Assembly (NCBI RefSeq): GCF_000213055.1
Contig: NZ_CM001165.1
Coordinates: 2,441,445 to 2,505,444, forward strand
Length of the DNA: 64,000 nt
Direction: 5' to 3'
DNA from: Streptomyces sp. Tu6071
GTDB taxonomy: Bacteria > Actinomycetota > Actinomycetes > Streptomycetales > Streptomycetaceae
Positions 24,920 to 32,082 of this stretch are shown piece by piece. The translations under genes were made by a program, and so were the position numbers. Under the pieces are notes generated by a model. It ran no database searches. It was not told the DNA's origin and saw only the letters and a program-made list of their open reading frames with translations. Numbering within the stretch: position 1 is the stretch's first letter; every line of letters begins with the position of its first letter.

Positions 24920-26614
24920 GTGGTGACTCGTACGATGACGGACACCGCGTCAGGGCGGCGCGGTGCCCGCGGGTTTCCCTCGCGGGAACGGGGACGGGAG
25001 CGGGACGTGCGGGGTACGGGGGCTGTGCGGCGGCACGGGACGGCGCGCCGGGGCGGAGCGCGGGGACGGCGGGGGGCCGTGACGCTCCTCGTGCTCGCGG
25101 TGCTCGCGGTGCTGGGCGGGTGCACGGGGGACGGCTCGCGGGGGGAACCGCCGGGGAACGCGGGGCCGGGCTCCCCGTCCGCGTCGCCCACGCCCTCCGC
25201 CTCCGCCTCCCCCGGGCTGCCCCGCGCGCTCACCGGGCAGAAGCTCGCGTGGAAGAAGTGCGGGGCCACCGAGGGGTACGCGGCGCCAGGGCGGGAGTGG
25301 CGGTGCGCGAAGCTGACCGTGCCGGTGGACTGGGCGGAGCCGACGGGGAAGACGCTGCGCATGGCGGTCATCCGCGGCGCGGCCACGGGTGAGCGGCGCG
25401 GCGCGCTCGTCTTCAACTTCGGCGGGCCGGGCGGCTCGGGCGTGAGCCTGCTGCCGCTCTTCGCGCCGGGCTACGGGACGCTGCACCGCGCGTACGACCT
25501 CGTGAGCTTCGACCCGCGGGGCGTCGGCGGCAGCGCGCGGGTGGACTGCCGCGACGACGCGGCCGTGGCGCGCGCCGAGCGCACCGTCGACCTCACCCCG
25601 GACACACCGGCCGAGGAGCGCGCCTTCCTCGCGGACGCGAGCGCCTTCGGGAAGAGCTGCGCCAGGACGACGGGCGCGCTGCTGCCGGAGCTGACGACGG
25701 CGAACACCGCGCGGGACCTCGATCTGCTCCGTACGGTCCTCGGCGAGGCGAAGCTCGACTACTTCGGCGTCTCGTACGGGACGGAGCTGGGCGGCACGTA
25801 CGCGCACCTCTTCCCGCGGCACGTGGGCCGCATGGTGCTCGACGCGGTCGTGGACCCGGCGGCGGACACGGTGGAGCACGCGAAGGGGCAGGCGCGGGGC
25901 TTCCAGCGGGCCCTGAACGACTACTTCCGTTCGCTCCACGAGGACCCCAAGGCCGGCACGGCGAAGGTCGCCGCACTCCTCAAGGACCTCGACGCGCACC
26001 CGCTCCCCGCCGGGAAGGGGCGCGAGCTGACGGAGTCGCTGGCCGTGACGGGTCTCGTCTCGCCGCTGTACAGCGAGGGATCCTGGCCCCAGCTGACGCG
26101 AGCGCTCGACGCCGCCCGCGCGGGGGACGGCGGACCACTCCTCGCCCTGGCCGACTCCTACAACGACCGTGATCCGGAGGGCCACTACGGCAAACAGGCC
26201 CAGGCCCAGCGCGCCATCTCCTGCGCCGACGACCGCACCCGCCCCACCGCGGCCCAGGCCCGGGACCGCCTCGGCGAGTTCCGCGCGATCTCCCCGGTCT
26301 TCGGGCCCTTCCTCGGCTGGGACACGGCGGGCTGGTGCCACGACTGGCCCGCGAAGGGCGACCGCACGACCCCCGAGGTCTCCGCCCCGGACGCCCCGCC
26401 GATCCTGGTCGTCGGCAACACGGGCGACCCGGCCACCCCCTTCGAGGGAGCGGCCCGCATGGCGGGGGAACTCGGCGAGGACGTGGGCGTCGAGCTGGTG
26501 TGGCACGGGGAGGGACACGGGGCGTACGGGAGCGGGAGCCGGTGCGTGGACGACACGGTGGACGCGTACCTGGTACGCGGCAAAATCCCCCGCCCCGGCA
26601 CGAAGTGCCGCTGA
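24920..26614 (+). CDS. Secreted lipoprotein tripeptidyl aminopeptidase-like hydrolase (copy 2)
   Basis: The 564-aa paralogue of the preceding gene has the same catalytic motifs (NFGGPGGSG, YFGVSYGTELGG, GNTGDPATP, GEGHGAYGSGSRC) and roughly half the residues identical by eye. The N-terminus is long and Arg-rich before the hydrophobic stretch TLLVLAVLAVLGGC, a lipobox; true initiation may be at the ATG at 24935. A Ser/Pro/Ala linker follows the lipid-anchored cysteine. It lacks the DDC...C disulfide loop of copy 1. Tandem duplication with divergence suggests different peptide specificities at the cell surface. Confidence 0.9.
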   Translation: MVTRTMTDTASGRRGARGFPSRERGRERDVRGTGAVRRHGTARRGGARGRRGAVTLLVLAVLAVLGGCTGDGSRGEPPGNAGPGSPSASPTPSASASPGLPRALTGQKLAWKKCGATEGYAAPGREWRCAKLTVPVDWAEPTGKTLRMAVIRGAATGERRGALVFNFGGPGGSGVSLLPLFAPGYGTLHRAYDLVSFDPRGVGGSARVDCRDDAAVARAERTVDLTPDTPAEERAFLADASAFGKSCARTTGALLPELTTANTARDLDLLRTVLGEAKLDYFGVSYGTELGGTYAHLFPRHVGRMVLDAVVDPAADTVEHAKGQARGFQRALNDYFRSLHEDPKAGTAKVAALLKDLDAHPLPAGKGRELTESLAVTGLVSPLYSEGSWPQLTRALDAARAGDGGPLLALADSYNDRDPEGHYGKQAQAQRAISCADDRTRPTAAQARDRLGEFRAISPVFGPFLGWDTAGWCHDWPAKGDRTTPEVSAPDAPPILVVGNTGDPATPFEGAARMAGELGEDVGVELVWHGEGHGAYGSGSRCVDDTVDAYLVRGKIPRPGTKCR

Positions 26615-26629
26615 CGACGGCGCCGTCAC

Positions 26630-26716
26630 GGGGCTCCGCCCCGAACCCCGCTCCTCAATCGCCGGAGGGGCTGATCCTTGTGCCCGGCGCCTCAGGGCTC
26701 CGCCGGAGGGGTTGGG
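26630..26716 (+). repeat. Dispersed palindromic repeat, copy 2, with degenerate extension
   Basis: GGGGCTCCGCCCC, then GCTCCTCAATCGCCGGAG and GGGCTGA, matches the element at 16041-16087 in the same orientation. It is followed by a degenerate half copy (GGGCTCCGCCGGAGGGGTT, 26694-26712). It lies in the convergent gap after the second peptidase and probably folds into terminator-like stems. Confidence 0.7.
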
Positions 26717-26744
26717 TTCGGTGCTGCGCTCACTGCGGGTGGTC

Positions 26745-27195
26745 TCAGCCACCGAGGTGCTCGCGGGCACGGCTCACAAAGAGCCCGAGCGCCCTTTTCG
26801 CCTGCTCGGCGCGCTCCACGAGCCCGGTCCTGTCCGCCGCGCCGGCCACGCGGGCGGTGACGTCGAGCGCGCGCTCCGCGAGACGGACGAGATGGGGGTC
26901 GTCGGTGACGAACTGGACGCGGAGGAGGGCTTGCTGGGCAAGCAGTCGGCAGTGATACGCCTCCGTGAGCGCCCCCCTCGTCGCCCGGCCGGTGGTGCGG
27001 GTCGTACTGTGCGCGGCGGTAGGCGACAACCGCCTCGGCGAAGCCCCCGTACGCGGTCAGGCGCTCCTCGCGGGCGATCCGGTCCCGGGCGCGGGCCTCC
27101 GCACGGTCTGCGGCATTCCGCTGGAACAGAAACGTCGCGCACGCGCCGAGCAGAGTGCCCACGACACCCACGAGGCTCGCCAGGGCTCCGTCCAC
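26745..27195 (-). pseudogene. Small membrane-anchored hypothetical gene disrupted by a +1 frameshift
   Basis: Two overlapping frames read as one protein. The first (from 27195) begins MDGALASLVGVVGTLLGACA, a single TM helix, then a helical arm ending AVVAYRRAQYDPHHRPGDEG. The second frame continues ALTEAYHCRLLAQQALLRVQ to a stop at 26745. They join at a run of six G (minus strand, near 26969); five G would give one continuous ORF of about 150 residues. It resembles small Streptomyces proteins with one TM helix and a coiled coil. It may be a natural mutation, phase variation or a sequencing error. Confidence 0.7.
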
Positions 27196-27262
27196 CGAGC
27201 TAGTGCAGCACGGACCGCCTCCCGGCGACCAGTGCCCCGACTCCCGTGAACCCCGGAAAGCG

Positions 27263-27303
27263 GAGCGCCCCCCACCCGCTTCAAGAGCGGGAGGAGGGCG
27301 CTC
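27263..27303 (-). terminator. Stem-loop terminator after moeZ
   Basis: GAGCGCCC...CCCGCT pairs with AGCGGG...GGGCGCTC with a symmetrical internal loop, 29 bp beyond the moeZ stop on the minus strand. Confidence 0.65.
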
Positions 27304-27331
27304 GGCCGCGTCCGGGGTGACCCGTGCCAGG

Positions 27332-28510
27332 TCAGTACACCGGCTTTTCCGGCTCGATCGCGTTGACCCAGCCGATCACTCCGCCGCCCACGTGGACCGC
27401 GTCGGCGAAGCCGGCGGACTTGAGGACGGCGAGGACCTCGGCGCTGCGGACGCCGGTCTTGCAGTGCAGGACGATCTTCTTGTCCTGGGGGAGGTCCTGG
27501 AGGGCGTTGCCCATCAGGAACTCGTTCTTCGGGATCAGGCGCGCGCCCGGGATCGAGACGATCTCGTACTCGTTCGGCTCGCGGACGTCGATGATGTCGA
27601 TGTTCTCGCCGTCGTCGATCCACTCCTTGAGCTGCTTCGGCGTGATCGTCGAGCCCGCCGCCGCCTCCTGCGCCTCGTCGGAGACGACGCCGCAGAACGC
27701 CTCGTAGTCGATGAGCTCGGTGACCGTGGCGTTCGGGCCGCAGACCGCGCAGTCGGGGTCCTTGCGGACCTTGACCTCGCGGTACTTCATCTCCAGGGCG
27801 TCGTAGATCATCAGGCGCCCTACGAGCGGGTCGCCGATGCCCGCGAGGAGCTTGATGGCCTCGGTGACCTGGATCGAGCCGATCGAGGCGCACAGCACGC
27901 CGAGGACGCCGCCCTCGGCGCAGGAGGGCACCATGCCGGGGGGCGGGGGCTCCGGGTAGAGGCAGCGGTAGCAGGGACCGTGCTCGGACCAGAAGACGGA
28001 CGCCTGGCCGTCGAAGCGGTAGATCGAGCCCCAGATGTACGGCTTGTTCAGCAGCACGCAGGCGTCGTTGACGAGGTACCGGGTCGCGAAGTTGTCGGTG
28101 CCGTCGACGATCAGGTCGTACTGGCTGAAGATGTCCATCACGTTGTCGGCTTCGAGCCGTTCCTCGTGCAGGACCACGTTCACGTACGGGTTGATGCCCT
28201 TGACCGTGTCGCGCGCCGACTCGGCCTTCGGGCGGCCGATGTCGGCCTGGCTGTGGATGATCTGGCGCTGGAGGTTGGACTCGTCGACCTCGTCGAACTC
28301 GACGATGCCGAGGGTGCCCACCCCGGCAGCCGCGAGGTACATCAGGGTCGGCGAGCCGAGGCCGCCCGCGCCCACGGCGAGGACCTTGGCGTTCTTGAGC
28401 CGTTTCTGTCCGTCCATCCCGACATCCGGGATGATCAGATGGCGCGAGTACCTGCGGACCTCATCGACGGTGAGCTCAGCGGCTGGCTCGACCAGGGGTG
28501 GCAGCGACAC
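27332..28510 (-). CDS. moeZ: MoeZ, adenylyltransferase/sulfurtransferase for sulfur-carrier proteins
   Basis: The 392-aa protein has an E1-like domain (GAGGLGSPTLMYLAAAGVG, DVDESNLQRQ-type VDESNLQRQIIH) with the paired zinc cysteines CYRC and CAVCG, fused to a C-terminal rhodanese domain (IDIIDVREPNEYE) with active-site HCKTGVRS. MoeZ adenylates and thiocarboxylates ThiS/MoaD-like carriers for molybdopterin, thiamine, cysteine and secondary-metabolite sulfur incorporation. It is full length. A sigma-R promoter lies inside the end of the preceding gene, so it can be expressed independently of the polysaccharide-like genes upstream. A conserved neighbour of this region in mycobacteria. Confidence 0.96.
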   Translation of the reverse strand: MSLPPLVEPAAELTVDEVRRYSRHLIIPDVGMDGQKRLKNAKVLAVGAGGLGSPTLMYLAAAGVGTLGIVEFDEVDESNLQRQIIHSQADIGRPKAESARDTVKGINPYVNVVLHEERLEADNVMDIFSQYDLIVDGTDNFATRYLVNDACVLLNKPYIWGSIYRFDGQASVFWSEHGPCYRCLYPEPPPPGMVPSCAEGGVLGVLCASIGSIQVTEAIKLLAGIGDPLVGRLMIYDALEMKYREVKVRKDPDCAVCGPNATVTELIDYEAFCGVVSDEAQEAAAGSTITPKQLKEWIDDGENIDIIDVREPNEYEIVSIPGARLIPKNEFLMGNALQDLPQDKKIVLHCKTGVRSAEVLAVLKSAGFADAVHVGGGVIGWVNAIEPEKPVY

Positions 28511-28554
28511 GGCAACTCCGTTGGTCGGTTTTTCGGAAGACTGTTTCTGCCCGT

Positions 28555-28580
28555 AACAGTGCCATGCCGCTTTTCATTCC
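28555..28580 (-). promoter_or_regulatory. Sigma-R-type promoter of moeZ
   Basis: On the minus strand GGAAT (28580-28576), exactly 18 bp, GTT (28557-28555). It overlaps the last codons of the spherulin-4-like gene and ends 45 bp before the moeZ start. It matches the consensus perfectly and would couple sulfur transfer to thiol stress. Confidence 0.82.
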
Positions 28581-29587
28581 GAGACACCACGTCCGTTCCG
28601 CGAGACGATTTCGTCCCAGTAGCCGGGCAGTGCCGCGAATACCCCCATTTCGCCCTCCTCTTGGGGCTCGCGGGGGCGTCGGTCGGTGAGCAGTACGGTG
28701 CCCGCGCCCTGCCAGCGGGCGAGCCGCAGCGCCTCGTCGACGCGGGTCGCGGGGAGCGAGTGGACGAGGTGGCAGAAGCGGTCGGCGGGAAGGTCCGCGG
28801 TCCACTCGGGGGGCCGCGACCAGCGGTAGCGGCTCCAGGGCCCGGCGAAGGTGACGAGTTGCGCGGCGAGGTCCGCGTAGCCGGGGTGCGGGTGGACGCC
28901 GTGGCCGAGGACGACGTGGGCCGGGCCGAGGGCCCGTACCCGGGCGAGCAGGCTCGTGACGGCGGGGAGCCGGCCCGCGTCGGACGGGCAGCGGCGCACG
29001 TAGTAGCCGTCGACGCGGTACCAGTCGCGCCAGGCGCGGGCCTGCGCGAGGACGAGGTGCGGGTTGGCCGCCCCGTGGGCGAGGTCGAGCCGCCCGAGGA
29101 CGAGCGCGGCCCCGGGCCCGCGCCGCCTGCGCGCGTTGCTGATCCGCCCGGCGGCGAGCAGGCAGTCGGGGTCGGGCCGCTGTCCGGGGCCGTTGTCCAC
29201 GTCGAGGACCGCCCAGTGGACACCCGCGTCCGCGCGCAGCGGTTCCGCCCACTCCCCCGGCGCGAGCAGCGGGTGCGGCAGCGCGGGCAGGGCGAGGCGC
29301 ACGCGGGCGGCAGCGGCGGCGGGGTCCGGCGGGACGCCGGGGAGGGCGCGCCGGGGAGCCCCGCCGGGAAGGACGCGGCCGGGCGCCCCGGCGGGTGGCG
29401 GTCCCTCGGCGCGGGAGGCGGCGGCGCCCGGGAGAGGTACCGCCCCGGCGGCCTGTCCCCCGTTCCCCGGTCCCTTCCGCACCGGCCCGCCCCCGGGCAC
29501 CCGCTCGCCCCCGCCCCCGTCCCCGGGCTCCGCAGATACGATTCGGCGCCTGCCGTGGCCGAGCGACGCCCGTGGTTCTTTCTTCAC
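28574..29587 (-). CDS. Spherulin-4-like (spherulation-specific family 4, GH135-related) protein
   Basis: The conserved domain occupies about residues 90-325: AVLDVDNGPGQRPDPDCL, then WYRVDGYYVRR, GHGVHPHPGYADLAAQLVTF, GPWSRYRW, FCHLVHSLPATRVDEAL and ALPGYWDEIV. This is the spherulin-4 barrel, related to the fungal Sph3 galactosaminogalactan hydrolases (GH135) and to the hydrolase domain of PelA. The first 85 residues are Gly/Pro/Ala-rich with no clear signal peptide, so the true start may be internal or the protein may act inside the cell. It follows the sugar epimerase by 97 bp and precedes moeZ by 63 bp. Hydrolysis of an alpha-1,4-galactosaminan is inference. Confidence 0.78.
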   Translation of the reverse strand: MKKEPRASLGHGRRRIVSAEPGDGGGGERVPGGGPVRKGPGNGGQAAGAVPLPGAAASRAEGPPPAGAPGRVLPGGAPRRALPGVPPDPAAAAARVRLALPALPHPLLAPGEWAEPLRADAGVHWAVLDVDNGPGQRPDPDCLLAAGRISNARRRRGPGAALVLGRLDLAHGAANPHLVLAQARAWRDWYRVDGYYVRRCPSDAGRLPAVTSLLARVRALGPAHVVLGHGVHPHPGYADLAAQLVTFAGPWSRYRWSRPPEWTADLPADRFCHLVHSLPATRVDEALRLARWQGAGTVLLTDRRPREPQEEGEMGVFAALPGYWDEIVSRNGRGVSE

Positions 29588-29684
29588 GCGACCGCCCCCT
29601 CCCCCGGGGCGGAGCCACCGGCGCGCGCGCCGTCGTGGTCCCGCCCCGGGGCAGCGGTCCGGCCCGTGCGGTCAGCCGGGCCGG

Positions 29685-30698
29685 TCACATCCGGCATGCC
29701 GCCTCCATCCAGATGTCCGCGAGGGATTCCTCCAGGTTGATGCGGGGGCGCCAGCCGAGCCGGTCGCGGGCGGTGCGCACGTCGGCCTGCTGCCAGGGGC
29801 CGCAGCCGTCGGGGTAGGGGTGGGGGGCGGCGGGCGCCGAGAGGGTGTGGTCGGAGTCGCCGCGCGGGTGCCCGATCGCGGGGCGGAGCGGGCCGTGGCC
29901 GCCGTGGTGCTCGCGGATCGGGAGCCCCGGGCCGAAGCCGGGGGGCGAGTCGAGTTCGTGGAGGGTGCCGTTGAACCCGGCGACGCGGGCGAGGATGCTC
30001 GCCGCCTCGCGCAGCCGTACCGCACGGCCCGAGCCGATGTTGACGACGCCCTGCGCGGCCGAGAGCGAGGCCGCGTGGACGGCGCGCGCGACGTCCCGCA
30101 CGTCGACGAAGTCGCGCTGCACCCCGAGCCCGCCGAGCTTCAGCTCGGTGTCCCCGGACTGCATGGCGCGCCGCATCGCCTCGGCGAGCCGCCCGAGCGG
30201 GGACCCGGCGGGCGTGCCGGGGCCGACGGGCGAGAAGACGCGCAGGACGACGGCGTCGAGCCCGGAGCCGAGGACGAGTTCGGTCGCGGCGAGCTTGCTG
30301 ACGCCGTACGGGCCGCCGGGGCGGGGCACCGCGTCCTCGGCGGTCGAGGAGCCGGGCTGGCTCGGCCCGTACTCGGCCCCGCAGCCGAGCTGGACGAGGC
30401 GCGCGCCGCAGCCGCTGCGCCGCAGCGCCTCGCAGATCGTGGCGACGGCGACGGTGTTGTGCCGGGTCAGGTCGCGCGCGCCGCCCCGTACCGTCCCCGC
30501 GCAGTTGACGACGACGCCGGGGTGGACGGCGTCGAAGAAGCGGGTGAGCGCTCCGGGGCTGCCGGTGGCGAGGTCGAAGCGGACGTCCGCGTCGTCGCCG
30601 CGGCCGAGGACGGTGAGCTGGACGGCCGGGTCGGCGAGGAGGCGGTCGGCGACGAAGCGGCCGAGGTAGCCGCCGGCTCCGATCAGCAGAACCCTCAT
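29685..30698 (-). CDS. NAD-dependent nucleotide-sugar epimerase/dehydratase
   Basis: The 337-aa extended SDR has MRVLLIGAGGYLGRFVADRL (GxxGxxG), VVVNCAGTV, LVQLGCGAEYG and the catalytic YGVSK (residues about 135-139 in GGPYGVSKLAATEL), then RVFSPVGPGTP and QRDFVDVRDVARA, the substrate loop of UDP-hexose 4-epimerases. It is transcribed with the 8-TM protein and glycosyltransferase upstream and the spherulin-4-like gene downstream. In Pel loci an epimerase (PelX) supplies UDP-GalNAc, and this enzyme could play that part; other substrates cannot be excluded. Confidence 0.85.
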   Translation of the reverse strand: MRVLLIGAGGYLGRFVADRLLADPAVQLTVLGRGDDADVRFDLATGSPGALTRFFDAVHPGVVVNCAGTVRGGARDLTRHNTVAVATICEALRRSGCGARLVQLGCGAEYGPSQPGSSTAEDAVPRPGGPYGVSKLAATELVLGSGLDAVVLRVFSPVGPGTPAGSPLGRLAEAMRRAMQSGDTELKLGGLGVQRDFVDVRDVARAVHAASLSAAQGVVNIGSGRAVRLREAASILARVAGFNGTLHELDSPPGFGPGLPIREHHGGHGPLRPAIGHPRGDSDHTLSAPAAPHPYPDGCGPWQQADVRTARDRLGWRPRINLEESLADIWMEAACRM

Positions 30699-30816
30699 CG
30701 GGCACCTCCGGTGGTGGTGAGGGTGGGGGTCATGGCGCGTTCTCCTTCGGGCGTGGTGCCGTGGGTCGGTTCGGCCCGCGGTGTCGGCTCCGCGGGAGGG
30801 GGGAAAGGCTGAGGGG

Positions 30817-32058
30817 TCACCGGGGTGCGCCCGGCGTCTCCGCGGCGGCCTTCGCGTGCGCGGAGGCGCGGGAGAGGGCGGGGACGGTGCGGACGAGGAG
30901 CGTGAGGACCGCGAGCGAGCAGGCCAGCGCGGGGACGGCTCCCGTGCCGCCGAGGGCGGTGAGGCGTTCCACGGGGGTGGCGAGCGCGGCGGCGCCCGGG
31001 AGCCGCGAGGCGAAGAGCGAGGCGAGGGCGAGGAACTGCCCGGCGCAGGCGATGAGGAGCGCCGCCCGCGCGGCCTCGGCCCTGCCGTGCTGGACCATGA
31101 GGCGGGCGAGCAGCAGGAGCGCGCCGAGACTCCCGGCCGAGAGGAGCCCGGTGGCCTGGTGCAGGGTCGCGGCGCTCACGCCGAGGAGGCCCCACAGGGT
31201 GCACAGGTAGAGCGCGAAGAGCGCGAGCAGGAGCGGCCACACGGCGGCGGCGAAGTCGTCGAGACTGCGGCTGCTGCCGAGGCGCCGTCCGGCGCCGCGC
31301 CGGAAGGCGCGCACGCACGCGGCGGCAGGCACGAGCGAGGCGAGCAGCGCGAGCAGCGGCGCGGTGCGCGGGGCCCAGGAGCCGTCGGGGCCGCCGCTGA
31401 TCGCCTGGGAGATGAGCCCTTCGCCGTAGAGCGCGGCGGCGAGGAGGAGCAGGACGTACGCGACGGTGCCGGGCGCGGCGGGGAAGCGGCTGCCGAGCGG
31501 GCCCCGGCGCAGGCAGGCGCGGAGGGCGAGGAGGACGGCGATGCCCGTCGCGGCGGCGAGCGCGAGGCGGGGCCTGCCCGCCGTGTGCGGCCAGGCGGCG
31601 AGCCCGGCCGCCGCGAGAACGGCGGGGAGCGGGAGGAGGAACAGGCGGGCGAGGGCGCGGGGGCCGCGGGCGCGGGGCGTGGCGGGGGGCGCGTGGAGTT
31701 CGGCGGCGGCGTGGTCCTCGGTGTGCGGGACGCGGGCGTACATCTCCTCGGCAAGGGCGAAGACGTCGCGGTGGCGGTAGGCGCGCGCGGTCCGCTCGGT
31801 GACGCCGCGCGCTTCGAGCCCGGCGGCGATCTCCAGCGGGTCGACGGCGTCGGCGCACAGGTCGTGGTGGATGAGCATGAGGCTCTTGACGGGGTCCACG
31901 GCGGGGGCCTGGGCGGCGGGCGGCGGGCCCGGGTCGGCGGACGGCTCGGGGGCCGGGGCCGCGGGGTCCGGGCCGGGCGACCCCTGCCGCCCGCCCTCGG
32001 CCGTACCCGTGTGCGGGCGGGTCGGGCTGCTCATCGGGTGGCCTCCAGGGCGCGTCAT
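30817..32058 (-). CDS. Multi-pass membrane protein of the polysaccharide-like cluster
   Basis: The protein is about 413 aa if started at 32058 or 405 aa from 32034. After a Pro-rich start it has a conserved soluble segment (PVKSLMLIHHDLCADAVDPL, then EIAAGLEARGVTERTARAYR) and about eight hydrophobic helices between residues 135 and 385. No transporter motif is recognised. It is translationally coupled to the glycosyltransferase: the ATG at 32058 overlaps that gene's TGA, and a 24-bp tandem duplication repeats the same start/stop context at 32034. It may be the membrane partner of the glycosyltransferase; it does not obviously match PelG. Confidence 0.75.
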   Translation of the reverse strand: MTRPGGHPMSSPTRPHTGTAEGGRQGSPGPDPAAPAPEPSADPGPPPAAQAPAVDPVKSLMLIHHDLCADAVDPLEIAAGLEARGVTERTARAYRHRDVFALAEEMYARVPHTEDHAAAELHAPPATPRARGPRALARLFLLPLPAVLAAAGLAAWPHTAGRPRLALAAATGIAVLLALRACLRRGPLGSRFPAAPGTVAYVLLLLAAALYGEGLISQAISGGPDGSWAPRTAPLLALLASLVPAAACVRAFRRGAGRRLGSSRSLDDFAAAVWPLLLALFALYLCTLWGLLGVSAATLHQATGLLSAGSLGALLLLARLMVQHGRAEAARAALLIACAGQFLALASLFASRLPGAAALATPVERLTALGGTGAVPALACSLAVLTLLVRTVPALSRASAHAKAAAETPGAPR

Positions 32059-32082
32059 CGGGTGGCCTCCAGGGCGCGCCCG
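32034..32082 (-). repeat. 24-bp tandem duplication at the glycosyltransferase stop/membrane protein start
   Basis: CATCGGGTGGCCTCCAGGGC plus GCGT occurs twice head-to-tail (32032-32055 and 32056-32079, continuing as GCGC). Each copy carries an ATGA overlap, and the duplication adds eight codons (MTRPGGHP) before the second in-frame ATG. Either ATG may be used. Confidence 0.85.
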
